Shown here piece by piece: positions 23,243 to 36,354 of a stretch of 64,000 nucleotides of DNA. How positions within the stretch are numbered: position 1 is the stretch's first letter; every line of letters starts with the position of its first letter. This DNA comes from Erythrophleum ivorense (Eukaryota > Streptophyta > Magnoliopsida > Fabales > Fabaceae), in contig JAIUCV010000580.1 in assembly GCA_026724425.1 (NCBI GenBank), positions 434,001 to 498,000 on the forward strand, read 5' to 3'. The notes beneath the pieces were generated by a model. It was not told where the DNA came from. It ran no database searches and saw only the letters and a program-made list of their open reading frames with translations. The position numbers and the translations under genes were made by a program.

Positions 23243-26200
23243 CTACAGTTCAACAACTTCGTCTTCTCCGCATACTCCTACATCAATCACCATTGTTCCT
23301 TTCTTCTTCGTGGGTACAAGTCTGCAACAATTCTTTCTTGGAGACTGCACAAAATACCAAAATTAAAAAAAACAATCCCATTCGATTCTCATTTTCATTA
23401 AAACTGGTCATTTTATAAACAGCCTCACCTCTCAAGTAGTTTGGATCAAGAGAGGTTTCCCATACCATTAAATGTTATGTTGATATTGTTAATTTATAAA
23501 ATGAAAAATTAAAGCAAGAAACATTAAAATTCACCTATGGAGAAAAAAAACTCCAATTTTTTTATCCCTCTAAAAAACTTTTTAGTAGATTCAGTTTTTT
23601 TTTGGGGGGGGGGGGTTAAGAATCAAGTATTTGTGAATAAGTTCGCTTTTCACTAATAAGGATATAAATTTGGAAAAATTGAAAGTGCCAACCATATTAC
23701 TTTGAGTTATAAAAAAAATCTATATATTATGTATTTTATTTAAAAAAATTGATATTGAAAACCTAAATATTCTACTTTTTTAAGTTTTATCCCCTTAAAA
23801 TTATCTTGAAGAAGAAGAATTAGAATAAAAAGGAGTAGAAAAATGAAAGTTACCTTGTCCCACAAAAGCGGGTCGCGTTTCTTATAGACCTCAACTCTCT
23901 GGATTTGAGAAGGATCCGCCATTTTCCACTTGCATTCTGGGTTTGACTGGGTGCCAACATACTGGCTCTTGATCACATTATTCAGGGCAACTACATCAGA
24001 CAAGTAATAAACAAACGGTTTCTGGCAAACATGGCGGGCTACGGGTCGGGTATTGAACGGATAGGCGGTGTAATCGGCCCGTTTATACCAATTTAGGAAG
24101 GTCCGTGCAGGCATCTCCATTTCCCGGGCCGAGAAGGTGCCCCGGAATATTTGAACCGCATAGCCCCAAGACACGGATATGGTCCAAGTTCGGGTTTTGT
24201 CATAGCAAATGGATTGTTGGATAAGGCCGTACGGGTCAAGCTTCATGGGCACTTTGAGCCGCTGTAGGGCTTCGACCCGGGTCACATTTGGAAATATGGG
24301 CTCAACCACGTCCAAGTGGTGAAGTGATACTAGTGGTGTAACTGGGTGGGCTGTTAGAAGCCCAAAGAGATTGCCGTACACATCAAACTAATCAAATCAA
24401 AACACAAATGACATAACATGAATTAGTAAAATAATAATTTGTGCAACTGTAAAATTAACAAATTAACAAAATGGAATTCTACTAAAAAAAATCTTCGGGG
24501 CAAATTTAATCATTCATAAATAAATAATCCAAACTAAACATACATACATATATATATATTCATTTATGATTAATTTTATCTATTTTTATTTTAGTTATGA
24601 ATCTCTCCATTTTATTGTTACCTTTAATAACTTGATATTAAATTTTGTTAACAAAGAAACAAATAAATTGATTAAAGAACCACAAAAGAAAGAAGATCAT
24701 GAAAAATGGAGGTGGGGTGAGCATAAATTACCAATCACGGAGCTGATTGTGGGCTAGATCTTGACAAATGAATGAGTATAGGAAGAGCTTTTCTGGGGAC
24801 GGTTTAGAATAAATATAATAATTCAAGTTCCATGGGGTCCGATCACTAACTCTGGACAGCTCACATCCTAAATAAAATCTACACCTGTATGCCACATAAT
24901 TCGAACATCTGGACACTTTTGGACAATATTTTAAGATAAACACGGTATATAAAAAAGTACGCTTAGAATTGACTATTTAATTGTAAACATTTGAGACGCG
25001 TTTTTAATTGTAAACATAGTTCTATTCAGTACATAGTTTTAGTATATTTAAATTAAATACTCCAGTCCTGAGTGGGACATTAGTGGAAGACTATCACTAA
25101 ACCATAAATCAATCAAAATAATAATAATAATAATAATAATCAAAACAATCGATTAGTTTTACCCTCAGTTTCTGTTTGGCTGAATAGTTTACTTATATAT
25201 TTACTATTAAGAGCAGAATATGACACGAACATTCTTTGCCTCAAATTTTAGACTAGGCTTTTTTTTTTTTTTTCAGATGCTTCAGTTTGGAATTATCTGT
25301 TGTTAATATTCACTTCGGCCTTCAGAAAGCATATTATTGTACTTAGTGCATGAATCTAGGTCCATAGCATCACCACTGAATTAGCAAGCTATTATTATTG
25401 ATAAGCTTATCTGCGTCACAGGTTTGTACTCATATATTTAATAGCAAACCTGGCGACAGACATAGTAATCAAAAGCTCATTCGGAAATTAATTTCCCGCC
25501 TCCAATTATTTCATCAAAGTGCAAACCCGCCCTTTCTCATCCATGAAATTAATTCTTGGCAAATCTAAAATAATTCAATTCTTCTATTTCGTAAAGATAT
25601 TTATCGTGCTCTTTCTACAATTAAATAATGTTTATCTAAAATTTAAAATTTAATTCAATCATAATTTAAAACTAAGTTATTTAACCTTGTTCAAAATTAA
25701 ATTAGATTCGTTGAGGACAATAATAATACTAAATAATTAGCATGAGTATTGAAAATCCCCTCCCATTCCTTCAAAACAACCAGTAGTCATGTCAATCATA
25801 ACTCAGGGTTGACTAACTGGGAAAGCTACAATAACAACTCATCACACACTCTTTCTCTTTCTTTCGTATCTAATCCCCTTGTTTTCCTCCGTTTTCTCAG
25901 GAACCAAACAGAAAAGGATACAAACAAACAAACAATCAATTAAACGAAGAAAATCCAAAAACAGGAATTCCAGAATCTACTACTAACCTGATGAAACCCT
26001 CTCTCCTTGGTAAGAGGAACACCAAGCTCCGCCATACACGCCTGAATCCGATCATCGGAGCCGTACAATCCGGGGTACCTCTGAATACACCTATCTTGCA
26101 TTTTCTCGAGCGCCACTGCTAAAGGATAGCTAATGGCGAATCCACCACCGCCATAAGCCATATTGTAAGAGAAATAAATATTCTGCAAGTGACTCTCCGA

Positions 26201-26887
26201 CGAACTCCCAATGTAATAGAACTGATTGTGATCGTACTTCTGTAAAACCTTCACCAAATTCTCCGTAACGAACACCGTGTCGTCGTCTCCCATCACGAAC
26301 CACCTCACGCCCTCCGTATTCCCGAGCCTCAGCGTCTCTGAAACGATGCGCGAGATTCGAATTGCCGATTTGTGCCCTTTGGGGTTTTTATACGAAAACC
26401 TAGCGGTGTCTTCAGAAATCTTCAATGGCGGAAGGAGATTTTCGTCTTTAGAGTCGCTTTCTACCTTCCGATCGAGCCAAACGATGCCTCGCATTTGATT
26501 AGGTCTCCACCAGAGCTTGATGTACTCTTTCCTCTGCTTCCATAGCTTCGCCGAAGCCCCAATTCCGAAGACGATGTGCGAAATGTTGGTTTCTTCGGAG
26601 GGTTTTGGGATCTCTTCCATGGCGGCGTCAATCGATGGTGATATATGGTTGCTTAATGGAAGGGGGTTTTGTTGGTCGCAGTCGTAGGAATGGGTAAGAA
26701 ATCGGAGGGAGTAGAATAGGTAGGAGACGGAGACTAAGAGGAAGAAGAAGCCCATAAGCTTCGAGAAGGTCCATGAGAGATAGAAGTGCTCTGAATCTTT
26801 GGGATTGTTCTTCATCATCGTGGATATGTCTGAAGATGGAGAAGAGCCACAGAAGCAAAACATAAATCCCAGAAGTGACTTGATCAT
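23243..26887 (-). CDS. DUF604 glycosyltransferase (GT31, Fringe-like), three exons
   Basis: Exons are 26887-25988, 24387-23854 and 23344-23243 (900, 534 and 102 bases), giving 511 residues. Both introns are GT-AG in phase 0 (1600 and 509 bp). Exon 1 ends ERGFHQ and exon 2 starts FDVYGN. Exon 2 ends LLWDK; the short exon 3 starts SPRKNCC and ends DEVVEL, matching the Cys-Cys tail usual in this family. A type II membrane topology is visible: one hydrophobic helix at about 43-64 (LMGFFFLLVSVSYLFYSL), then a lumenal catalytic domain. FVMGDDDTVF carries the DxD metal/nucleotide-sugar motif (DDD at 201-203). AYGGGGFAISYPLA and GLYGSDDRIQACMAELGV are further Fringe-like motifs. By family the enzyme would transfer a sugar, probably in the Golgi; the acceptor is unknown. 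Length is normal and no stop interrupts it. Intron 1 holds only meaningless short frames. Confidence 0.92.
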
Positions 26888-27122
26888 AAACCCCTCAGAG
26901 AGAAGATTTTGAGAAAACGAAGATGAAGAAGAAGGTGAAGAAGAAGCTTAAATGGAAGCAACCTAGTCTTTGAGCATAACGAAAATTATAAATATATCAT
27001 TAGAAAAATCACTTTATATTAAAAAAGAAAATTTAAATTCTGGAATGAAAAAAAAAAAGGTAAAATGGAAACTGATAATGAAGCTTGTAGTTCAACTTGG
27101 GTTAGAAGTAGAAGGTTGCTTC

Positions 27123-27129
27123 TTATATA
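27123..27129 (-). promoter_or_regulatory. Candidate TATA box of the glycosyltransferase gene
   Basis: On the minus strand this reads TATATAA, about 236 bp upstream of the ATG at 26887. The intervening leader is rich in GAAGAAG-type purine triplets just before the ATG, a common plant 5' UTR feature. Confidence 0.45.
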
Positions 27130-27426
27130 GGAGGAGAATTTGAGGGAAAGAATAAAAGTGACAAGAAATTATGGCAGAAATTTTTGCTGAAAAACAGAGG
27201 AAAGGAGTTTTGGGGATGCAGTGACGTTAATGAATTTGTTACAATTAAGAGAAACGTATGCCTCATAACAACACAAAAGGAATATGAAAACTTTTGGAAC
27301 ACACAGTAAACTTTAACTGGGAAGATGGCTGTGAAACCGAACTTCTTCACTTTTTAGTTAGACGTTCCTGGTACTAACATGATGAGATTTGCTGTTGGTA
27401 TTTTTATGATAAAATTCATAAATTTA

Positions 27427-27672
27427 AGAATAAATTAGAAAATTTAACTAAAATTATATATATATATATTTATTTATTTTTAAAATATATAATTTAGTTT
27501 AATTTTGATTCTTTTAACTAAATTATTCTTTATTAATCAATTTTAAATTTATATTAATAGAAAGTATTTTAATTAAAAAATTAAAATTGAATTAAAATGT
27601 AATGTAATTCTTTTTTTAAAAAAATATTTATGTAATTTTAATAAAATTCAAGAAAAATTTGTGTAATTTACT
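27427..27672. mobile_element. AT-rich MITE, copy B
   Basis: The right end GTGTAATTTACT matches the right end of the copy at 38203-38477. The interior words AAATTATATA and TTAAAATTGAATTAAAATG also recur in copies A and C. The left end (near AGAATAAATTAG) is more diverged, so that boundary is approximate. It sits just upstream of the glycosyltransferase promoter. Confidence 0.4.
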
Positions 27673-29043
27673 TTAAATTTAAAGTTACTTTTTTTAGCTA
27701 ATTTTTTGGATGTCACATGTTTTTGACATATATTTTATCTTTTTTAAAAATTTGTTGCAACCTTTTACAATATATTTTTTAAAATAATATCATCTCTTTT
27801 TAACATATAAATTTTTTATGTTAACCAGGTTTTAAATTTAAATGTTTCAATTTTAAAGAGAACTCCAATAAAATTCGTAATCATCTTGGATATGATTCCT
27901 TTTAATGTCTTTAAGTAAAAAGATTGTACATCATTCCAAAATTATTTAAAATATTACAGAACAATTTGGTATCCATGCAGACATAAAAAAGAATTTTTTT
28001 TTTCTGTTAAATCTTAGTGTTGTTCAGACGAAATCCTCAATATTTTTGTTAAATAATATTTTGAATATTCTTCAACAATTTTTTCCACAATAATTTTTTA
28101 AAGAGACAACATTTCCAAACAGTTTCATTTTTAATAATTGTTATACTATATAAATAATAAATATCATGATATTTTAATTAAAATAAGTGTAATTATTACT
28201 TAATTTTTGTTACAAAGGAAGTACATGTATCTTTTAATTTTAAGAAAAAAATGTAATTTTTCAAGATAGAAAGAATGTTTATGTAATTTGATTTTTTTAA
28301 AAAAATGAATAAAGTAATTTAATTTTATTATTGATAAGAGGGATTACCAAAAGAAAATATTAGGATCACGTTTAGATAAATGCAACAACATTAATAGATT
28401 GTATTTTAGATGAAATAAATGAAGTAAAGATGCACCTGGATTCATTAAATTATGGTAAAACAGAAAGGAAGACATAGTTTATATACCAATTAATTACTCA
28501 AAGAGAGGATTTCAATATTCAAGTTACATGTTTCTATTTTTATTTAGAAATTTTAATTCTAATAATTAATCTATTTAAGGATAATTTTACTCAAGATAAT
28601 CGAATCTTTCAAACTTCATTGAATGTAATTAAGCATGCATGATCTATCTAAAACAGATCATCAATTGAATTGACCCTTGTTTTGAGCTGCCAATTACTTA
28701 AAAACGCTAATCCTTGTAATCTTTGAATTTGGGTCTCTCCATTTTCTTTTCTTTATTTTTTTGTCAATTGAAAAAAAAAAAGAAATAGACACAGAATGTG
28801 TAGAATTCATTGAATAATAAACTTCACACATTTAATATTTATCTTTTCTAAAATTGACCCAAAAAAATCTAAATTCATGCAAGTAGGTCAAAACATTTAA
28901 AATCCTATTGAACTTTAGATTGAGACTAGAGACTTTGATAGGGACAAAGTTGGTTCATGGAAACAGTTGAAGATACAACAATATGAAGCAAGAAAAATAC
29001 CATTACTTAGCACACTAGATTTCACAAACCAAAGTTTATCAAG
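27673..29043. other. AT-rich intergenic region
   Basis: No gene is seen. Short AT-rich stretches resemble the neighbouring MITE family (for example TTTATGTAATTTG near 28280), but I cannot set boundaries. Confidence 0.45.
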
Positions 29044-29471
29044 TGTTATAATTCGAAATACATAGCCCAATATTAATGGGCCCATATCTGGACAGATGGT
29101 ACAACAGAATGTGCGTAGGAGTAACTGAATGTGTCAAAGACCATTAAGGTACAAAAATTAATGGATATATATTGCACGTATGGCTCGAGGAAGGATATGG
29201 AAGTTTTGGCATCTCTTTCACTAAGAAGAAATTCCTCCTTCTTCTTAACTGATAGTTCCTTTCTCTTCCTCTGTTATACTCTTCTATTTTTTATTAATAT
29301 TTTATATACCCAGATGATAGTTAAACATGATTTGATGTTATTAATGGAGTTAGATTTGTTTCTTTGAATTTTGAGCAGAACTCTACATTGAGTTATATAA
29401 TTACAATAATAGAATTGTGCTAGGGTCTTCTTCTCTTGCATTGATTATATTATTATAGGGAGATCATACCA
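29044..29471 (+). repeat. 5' LTR of the Ty3/gypsy element
   Basis: This runs 428 bases from TGTTATAATTCG to TACCA. It is followed directly by AATTGGTGCTCTTATTGAG, which sits where the tRNA primer site is expected. It aligns with 33961-34389 along its full length with scattered substitutions. Confidence 0.85.
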
Positions 29472-29495
29472 AATTGGTGCTCTTATTGAGTTCCG

Positions 29496-32400
29496 ATGGC
29501 TGAAAACAATAGATTGAAGGACCTACAAGGCGAGATGAAGCATTTATAGGAAGCTAATGCAACTATTTGGGAATGTGTCAATTGTTTAAATGCACGAATG
29601 GACCACATCGATTCCTCTCTAGATTCAGGCACTAAGCTGCTTGAAAATCTTACTCGCCAATTTCATCACTTCACTACCTAGAAAACCATTGAAGCTCGAG
29701 CTTCATCTAAAGCGTGGTTATCCTTTAGCCTTCGCCTTTTACGCCTACTCTGAAACATCTTAAATTGGATTTTCCTCGTTTTGATGGAATAGATCCACTT
29801 AACTAGATATTCAGAGCTAAGCAATATTTCTCCTACTACGAGACCCCTTATTCTCATTAATTGACAATTACTATCGTGAACATGGATGGTATGGTGGTCC
29901 CTTGGTTTCAGTTGCTTTGAAAAGCCAATTGAGTACTTACATGGAAGGCATTTGCTAGGACTATGGAACTTTCAATTTAATTGTCTAAGAGCCCAAATTT
30001 TTAAACTTCAATAGATAGACATGACAGCCTATTACTACACTCAGTTTCTAACATTAGCTAACAGGGTAGAAGGATTATCTGAAGAAGCATTATTAGATTG
30101 CTTTCTCAGTAGGCTTAAGCCTGAACTAAAAAGGGAGGTTATTGCAAAGGAGCCCACTATTTTGTTGAAAGCTATGACATAAGCTAAATTGTTTAATGAG
30201 AAATATGCTTTAATGGGCCTTTCCAATAAGTCTCGGCCTAATCACTTTTCTGGTCTTCCTCTACAGCAGGTTCCACAGCCTCTTTCATCATCCACTTCAT
30301 AGACATTTTCCTCCCTTATTCCTCATTCAAATAGGTGACAGTCTCTTCCATTATTCCTACCTATGCCACCAGGAAGACCTTTACCTCTAATCAAGCGATT
30401 AATGCCAGCAAAAATACTAGCCAAACGCGATAAGGGACTTTGTTACATGTGTGATGAGAAATTTTCTCTCAATCATTAATGCCCTAATCGCCAGTTGATG
30501 ACGATGTCCTTCAAAGATGACCTGCCTAATCTCATTAATGTTAACACACTGTCCGCATTTGAACCCGAAGTTAATAACTAGGTTCCAACGACAGCTACCT
30601 CTCATCTCTCCCATTATGCTTTCCACAACTCTCATAATGCTACTATCATACATTTCTTTGGTCCTCTATTGGGCACCCAAGTTCAAATCTTATTGGATGG
30701 GGGTAGCTCTGACAATTTCATACAACCCAAGATTGCCTATCATTTAAAGCTTCCCGTTGAACTCTCCATTGGATTTAAGGTCATTATAGGCAATAGACAA
30801 TTTTTATAGCCAAAAGGATATGTTTACAATTTATGTCTTTTAATTCAAAGGCATCTTATCACAGCCTCTATCTATCTTCTTCCTAGAATGGGTTCGGATG
30901 TGGTATTGGGTGCTGCATGGTTAGCTGCCTTGGGACTCCATCTTGCTAATTATAACCCTTTATATATAAAATTTTATTTGAGAAATGAATATGTGACCTT
31001 GCGAGGGGAGAAATCTCTCATTCCTGCGGTTGCCAAATTTCATCACATAAAGAGATTTTATCATACTAATGTGGTTGCAGAATTGTACATTCTACATTAT
31101 GTTGCTTTGGAAAATCCCCAATCGTCTTCTCTCACGCTACCTCCTTGCACTTCAGATGATTTAGCTCACCTGCTCAACACATATGCTTTAGTCTTTTCTA
31201 GTCTACAAGGCCTACCTTTTACACGCTCGCAAGATCATGCAATTCCTTTAAAAGATTAGGTCAATGCCATAAAGGTGCATCCCTATCGATATCCTTACAA
31301 TTAGAAAGCTGAGATTGAGCGCCAGGTTTCTAAAATGTTAGCAACTGGGATAATTCAACCTAGTTAAGAGCCCATTTTCATCACTTGTGCTTCTAGTAAA
31401 GAAAAAGGATGGCACGTGGCGATTTTGTATAAATTATCGAGCCTTAAATGTTGTCACTATCAAGGATTTGTACCTAATACCAACTGTTGATGAATTCTTA
31501 GATAAGTTACGAAGATTATAATACTTCACCAAATTGGATCTCTGTTTGGGTTACCATCAAATTTTGATCAAACCAGAAGATAGAATTAATACTGCCTTTC
31601 ATACTCATCATGGGCACTATGAATTACTAGTCATGCCATTTAGTCTCACTAATGCTCATGCCACTTTCTAAGCACTTATAAATGATGTTTTCATATTGTA
31701 TTTATGTAAATTTGTATTGGTTTCTTTTTATGATATACTAGTGCATAGTAGGGATTGACCTAAACATTTAGACCATTTGACTTAAGTTCTAGAGTGTTTG
31801 TGAAGCTCTCAAAGTGTTCTTTTGGCCAGACAAGAATTGAATATTTGGGACATATAGTAACTGGCTAAGAAGTTGAAATGGAACCCATAAAGGTGTAAGC
31901 TGCGATAAAATGGCCCACACCAATTATTATAACTCAGTTAAGGGGTTTCTTACACTTCACTGGGTATTTTCACTGCTTTATTTGGCATTATGCTACTATT
32001 GCTGTGCCTCTCACTTAATTATTACAAAGGGACAACTTTAAATGGAATGGTGAGATCCAATCTGTTTTCCATGCCTTGAAGTATGCTTTTACCACTGCCC
32101 CAGTTCTAATTCTTCTTAACTTCCAAAAGCCATTCATATTCGAAACTGATGCTTCTGGGATAGGAATTGGTGCTGTATTAAGTCAAGGGGGTCATCTTAT
32201 TGCATTCTTTTCAAAAAGCTATTTCCTTGCATGCAAGCAAAATCAGCCTATGTAAGGGAGCTGTATGCTATTTCTAAAATAGTTAGTAAGTTTAGACACT
32301 ATTTGTTTGGGCATTATTTTATCATTAGAATTGATCAAAGTAGCTTAAAATATTTATCAAATCAAGTTATCCAAACTCCAAAACAAAAGGAGTGGCTTCC

Positions 32401-33945
32401 TAAACTAATGGGGTTTCATTATTCTATAGAGTATAAACTTAGGAACACTAACCAAGCTATTGATGCCTTATCTCGTTGTTGTCACATGACTATATCTTAG
32501 TCGTACACCACTTTCCTTGAGGAGATACAAACATAAGTTGCTAAATCTTCTCATTTGTAGAAATTGATACACGAATACACTGCTGACCCTTCATCCATGC
32601 CTGGCCATTACGTTAAGGATGGGTTACTTTATTAGAAGAATTAGGTAGTGCTACCTACTCAGGCTACTAACATTATTAATAGAATTCTACATGAATTTCA
32701 TGTCTCCCTAATTGTGGGACATGCTAGATTTTTATGCACACATTTCCAGATCTCTAAATACTTTTTTTGGCCAAGGATGCAGAAATCCATACACTTTTTT
32801 ATTAGACACTGCACTACTTTCTAGTAAGCTAATACTATCCAATTACACCCAATTAGACTTTTGAGCCCTTTGCCCATTCCAAATCAAGTATGGGATGATA
32901 TAGCCATGGCTTTCATCACTGGGTTACCACCATCAAAAGGGTTCATAGTGATATTCGTGGTAATAGATAGCTGTCTAAGTATGGGCATTTTGCTCCTTTA
33001 AAATGCAATTTTATTGCACTTCAAGTTGTTAAAATGTTTGTTCACAATGTTGTTAAGTTGCATGGTATACCAAGGTCCATTGTCTAGAACAAAGATAAAG
33101 TGTTTACTAGTAATTTTTGGCAACACTTATTTAAGTTGTAAAAAACTACTTATAATATGAGTTTGGCATACCACCCTCAAACGGATGACCTATTTGAATC
33201 TCTTAATAAGTGTCTTAAGATGTACTTACATTGTTTCTGTTTTGACCATCCTACTATATGGGTCACCTTCCTTCCTTGGGCTGAGTAATGGTATAATATA
33301 GCCTTTCAAACAACTATTGGAATGACTCTATTTAAAGTGCTTTATGATAGGGATCCTCCCTCCATTATTAAATGCCCTTCTGTTGACTTAGCTTTCTATA
33401 ATGTTTACAAATAGTTGTAGGATCATGAAGTAATGCTAGAACACCTTAAAAGGAATTTGCAACACGCCCAAGACCGAATAAAGAAGTTTACGGTGCAAAG
33501 AGAACTGAGGTGCACTTTCAGGTTGGAGACTTCTTATTTGTTAAATTACAACCTTACCAGCAACACTCTGTAAGGTTGTGGAAACATCAAAAGTTAGGCC
33601 TTAGATACTTTGGGCCCTTTAAGTCATTGAAAAGATTAGGACTGTAGCATATAAGTTACTATTGTCTCAAGAAGCATAAATACATCCAGTGTTTCATGTT
33701 TCATTACTCAAACACTGTGTGGGTGATCATTCTCCTCAATATATTCCCTTACCATTAATGACTAATGTTGCTGGACTTGTTATCCAACCTTTTGATATCC
33801 TGGATGTTCTTAAACTAAAAGTGCGAGACACTTAGGTACCACAAAGCCTCATCAAATGGGAAGGCACAGATCACCTGTCATGGGAAACACTCTCTCATGT
33901 GCGAGAACAATTTCCTAACTTTGATCTTAAGGACAGGGTCACTGT
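29496..33945 (+). pseudogene. Ty3/gypsy gag-pol with chromodomain, many stops and frameshifts
   Basis: Gag starts at 29496 (MAENNRLKDLQGEMKHL, then a stop). A zinc knuckle lies near 30440 (CYMCDEKF...H.CPN). The protease active-site region near 30690 reads LLDGGSSDNFI where DSGSS is usual, and GSDVVLGAAWLAALG follows at 30890. Reverse transcriptase blocks are LLVKKKDGTWRFCINYRALN and YFTKLDLCLGYHQI (31390-31560). RNase H starts FETDASGIGIGAVLSQ (32140), and IDALSRC closes it near 32480. Integrase shows HEFHVSLIVGHAR and WDDIAMAFITGLP (32690-32930). The last block, SLIKWEGTDHLSWE (33850-33890), is chromodomain-like. Many stops fall where family members have Gln, e.g. AMT*AKLFNEKY, RRL*YFTKLDL and YN*KAEIERQV. 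An intact copy would copy itself through RNA; this one cannot. Confidence 0.86.
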
Positions 33946-33960
33946 CAATAGGGAGAGTAA

Positions 33961-34389
33961 TGTTATGATGCGAAATACACAGCCCAATATTAGTGGGCCT
34001 ATATCTGGATAAATGGCACAACAAAATGTGTGTAGGAACAATCGAATGTGTCAGAGACTATTAAGGTACAGAAATTAATGGATATATATTGCTGGTAAGG
34101 CTCAAGGAAGGATATGCAAGTTTTGGCATCTCTTTCACTAAGAAGAAATTCCTCCTTCTTTTTAACTGATAGTTCTTTTCTCTTCCTCTGTTATACTCTT
34201 CTATTTTTAGTTAATATTCTATGTACCCAAATGAAAACTAAAACATGATTTGATGTTATTAATAGAGTTAGATTTATTTCTTTGAATTTTGAGCAGAACT
34301 CTATATTGAGCAGTATAATTGTAGTAATAAAATTGTGCTAGTGTCTTCTTCTCTTATGTTGGTTGTGTTATTATAAGGAGATTATACCA
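33961..34389 (+). repeat. 3' LTR of the Ty3/gypsy element
   Basis: This runs 429 bases from TGTTATGATGCG to TATACCA. It is preceded by a purine-rich tract, AGGGAGAGTAA (33950-33960), in the position of the polypurine tract. It pairs with the 5' LTR at 29044-29471. Confidence 0.85.
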
Positions 34390-34989
34390 TAAAGTTACCA
34401 GGTTTAACATATATGTTTTAATTAAGATTTATGATAAACTACAATTTATTTGAGAGATTTATTTAATTTTAAATGATTTATTCTATTCATTATCATTAAA
34501 CCATTATATACTTTTTTTGTCATAATTTTAATAAAAATAATCACATAAGCTTACAACAAATAATATTATTGTTAAAAGTACGCCTTATTTATACAATTAT
34601 TTCTTATATAGTGTTATATTCATATGAGGTTATTGTCGGATTAAGCTAATAATTTAAAATTGGAACTTTCAATTTAATTTAAAATTAAATGGTTCATAAT
34701 TCTAACATTCAAGTAACTTTAAAAAAAAACAAAAAAATATCACATAATGATTAAATATTAAAGTGAGAAAAAAAGAGTTGAATGACTTCTTTTAAATTTT
34801 AGGTTAAAAGATAGTGAAGTAAATAATAATTATCCCAAAACTTATACTGCTTTTTTCTTTCCTACAAAAATAATAATAAGGATAGGTTATTTTAACAATA
34901 TCCACTAGGGGCAATATTGACATGCATGAACTTTCCTTCTTAGTCCCACATTCATATATGTGAAACTCATAGGACTTGTATTTAACACT

Positions 34990-35235
34990 TGAGTATAGGG
35001 ATTAACATAAGAGCAAATTAAGTTTATTGAGGGGTGAGAAAAGATCCACTCAAAAAATTGTGTGCCAAAAAGATCTTCTAGAAAAAAGGTAACTACTATA
35101 AAATGAACTCCTAACGTGAAGAGTATTCAAACATTGATAGCATAAATAACTGCAAAATTCTTATTACATAATTTTTACCAAGAGATCTAGCTCAGTTGGA
35201 TAATCTAATTACATGGTTTAGTTGTTGAAACCTAG
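34990..35235 (+). repeat. Diverged direct repeat, copy 1, with Pol III A-box-like motif
   Basis: This aligns with 36355-36590 in the same orientation. Shared landmarks are GGATTAACATA, a CAAAAA(A/G)TTGTGT block, AACTACTA/GACTACTA, and ATAAATAACTG(C/T)AAAATT followed by TTTTTACCAA. At 35188-35199 it contains TAGCTCAGTTGG, a perfect fit to the Pol III A-box consensus. A B-box-like GTTGAAACC follows about 25 bp later. A tRNA-related SINE is possible; a functional tRNA gene is not, since no cloverleaf forms. Confidence 0.5.
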
Positions 35236-35239
35236 AACT

Positions 35240-36350
35240 CTAATATCACATGTAAGGCAATTCAAATAATTAATAATTAATTTATGAACTCCTACAAAAT
35301 CAACCGTAATATACGATAATCTCTCCTATTCACGCTTTGACATATAGATAACTCATGCAATTTAATTAAGCAAACACAATTATAATATGTAACAATTCAA
35401 TAGTAAAGATTTATATGTAAAAACATAAAATTATAAATACCTCCAGTCATAATGTAAGAATTTGTAGATGGAAGCACGAAACTTGAATTCAAATATGGAT
35501 TTTGCACTTGAAAAGAAATAATGAGAAGAGTCTAACACAACACTTGGAGGCATGTTTTCAGACAAACTCTTTAACCTTAGTGATAGCACAAGAACAAAGC
35601 CGGTTGAATTTGTTAGGAACAATTTCACTTTTAAAAATGGCACAAGAATTCATAAAGTCTTGCCATCAAAGAATCTATTAGTTTTTAAAACATGTATAGA
35701 GCTGGCTTGACACCCATTCTCCCATAAGTAATGGCCAATAATGGCAAAGCAGTGATTTCGACAATATGATGACCATTTAATAATTTATAATCCAAAGATG
35801 AAATTTAAGAATATTCTAATTGATTTTAAAATGTTCCTATAGCAGTGACATGTTTATGATTTTTTATTTAGTCTTACACTAATATTTGCCAATTTGAAGG
35901 CATTTATATTCAACGCTCATGTGTTTTGATGGATAGAGAGGATGGAATGGAATGACAAAAGTAAGTTGGGTCATTATTTGGGTTTAAGGATATATTGGAA
36001 TGGCAAGAAATGGTATACAAGATCAATCATTTCTATTTAAAACTTCAATTTTTGTGTCCTTCTAAATTGGGCAGATTAAGAATATAATGGAATGAACAGA
36101 GGATATAATTATAATTATATTCTTCTTTACAAAAACTTGTTAAAATCACATTTTAAATATAAAGGTAATATTGAAAAAATAATTTATAAGATATTGCATT
36201 TCATTAATGACTCCCTCACTTTTCTTATTAAATTCCCATACAATGAAATGGCATATAACTTGCCATTTGACTCATTGCCATTATTTATCATTCCATTTTA
36301 TCCCCTTATAAACTCAAAACATAAAGTGTAAATATTAACATTTTGGAAAA
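35240..36350. other. AT-rich spacer between two diverged repeat copies
   Basis: No gene is seen. Confidence 0.45.
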
Positions 36351-36354
36351 AAGA

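Larger units (their letters stand above)
29044..34389 (+). mobile_element. Degraded full-length Ty3/gypsy LTR retrotransposon (chromovirus)
   Basis: Two direct LTRs (29044-29471 and 33961-34389) bound an interior with gag, protease, reverse transcriptase, RNase H, integrase and a C-terminal chromodomain-like block, in that order. This order plus the chromodomain identifies a plant chromovirus. Flanking pentamers are TCAAG (29039-29043) and TAAAG (34390-34394), a 4-of-5 match for the target duplication. The LTRs begin TGTTAT and end CA. They differ at many positions, and the interior is full of stops, so the insertion is old. Confidence 0.88.

Noticed and set aside
23604..23615. G12 run as a quadruplex or regulatory signal
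   Set aside because: It is a single homopolymer inside intron 2, and the count may reflect a sequencing artefact. The C13 run at 60602-60614 was set aside for the same reason.
24728..24943. 71-codon minus-strand frame between the glycosyltransferase exons
   Set aside because: It lies inside intron 1 and has no family motif. The flanking exons join in phase without it.
30888..31259. Independent 123-codon gene
   Set aside because: It is the protease-to-RT linker of the degraded gypsy pol (GSDVVLGAAWLAALG), not a separate gene.
35181..35255. tRNA gene suggested by TAGCTCAGTTGG
   Set aside because: No acceptor stem, anticodon stem or proper T-loop can be formed. At most a tRNA-derived repeat.
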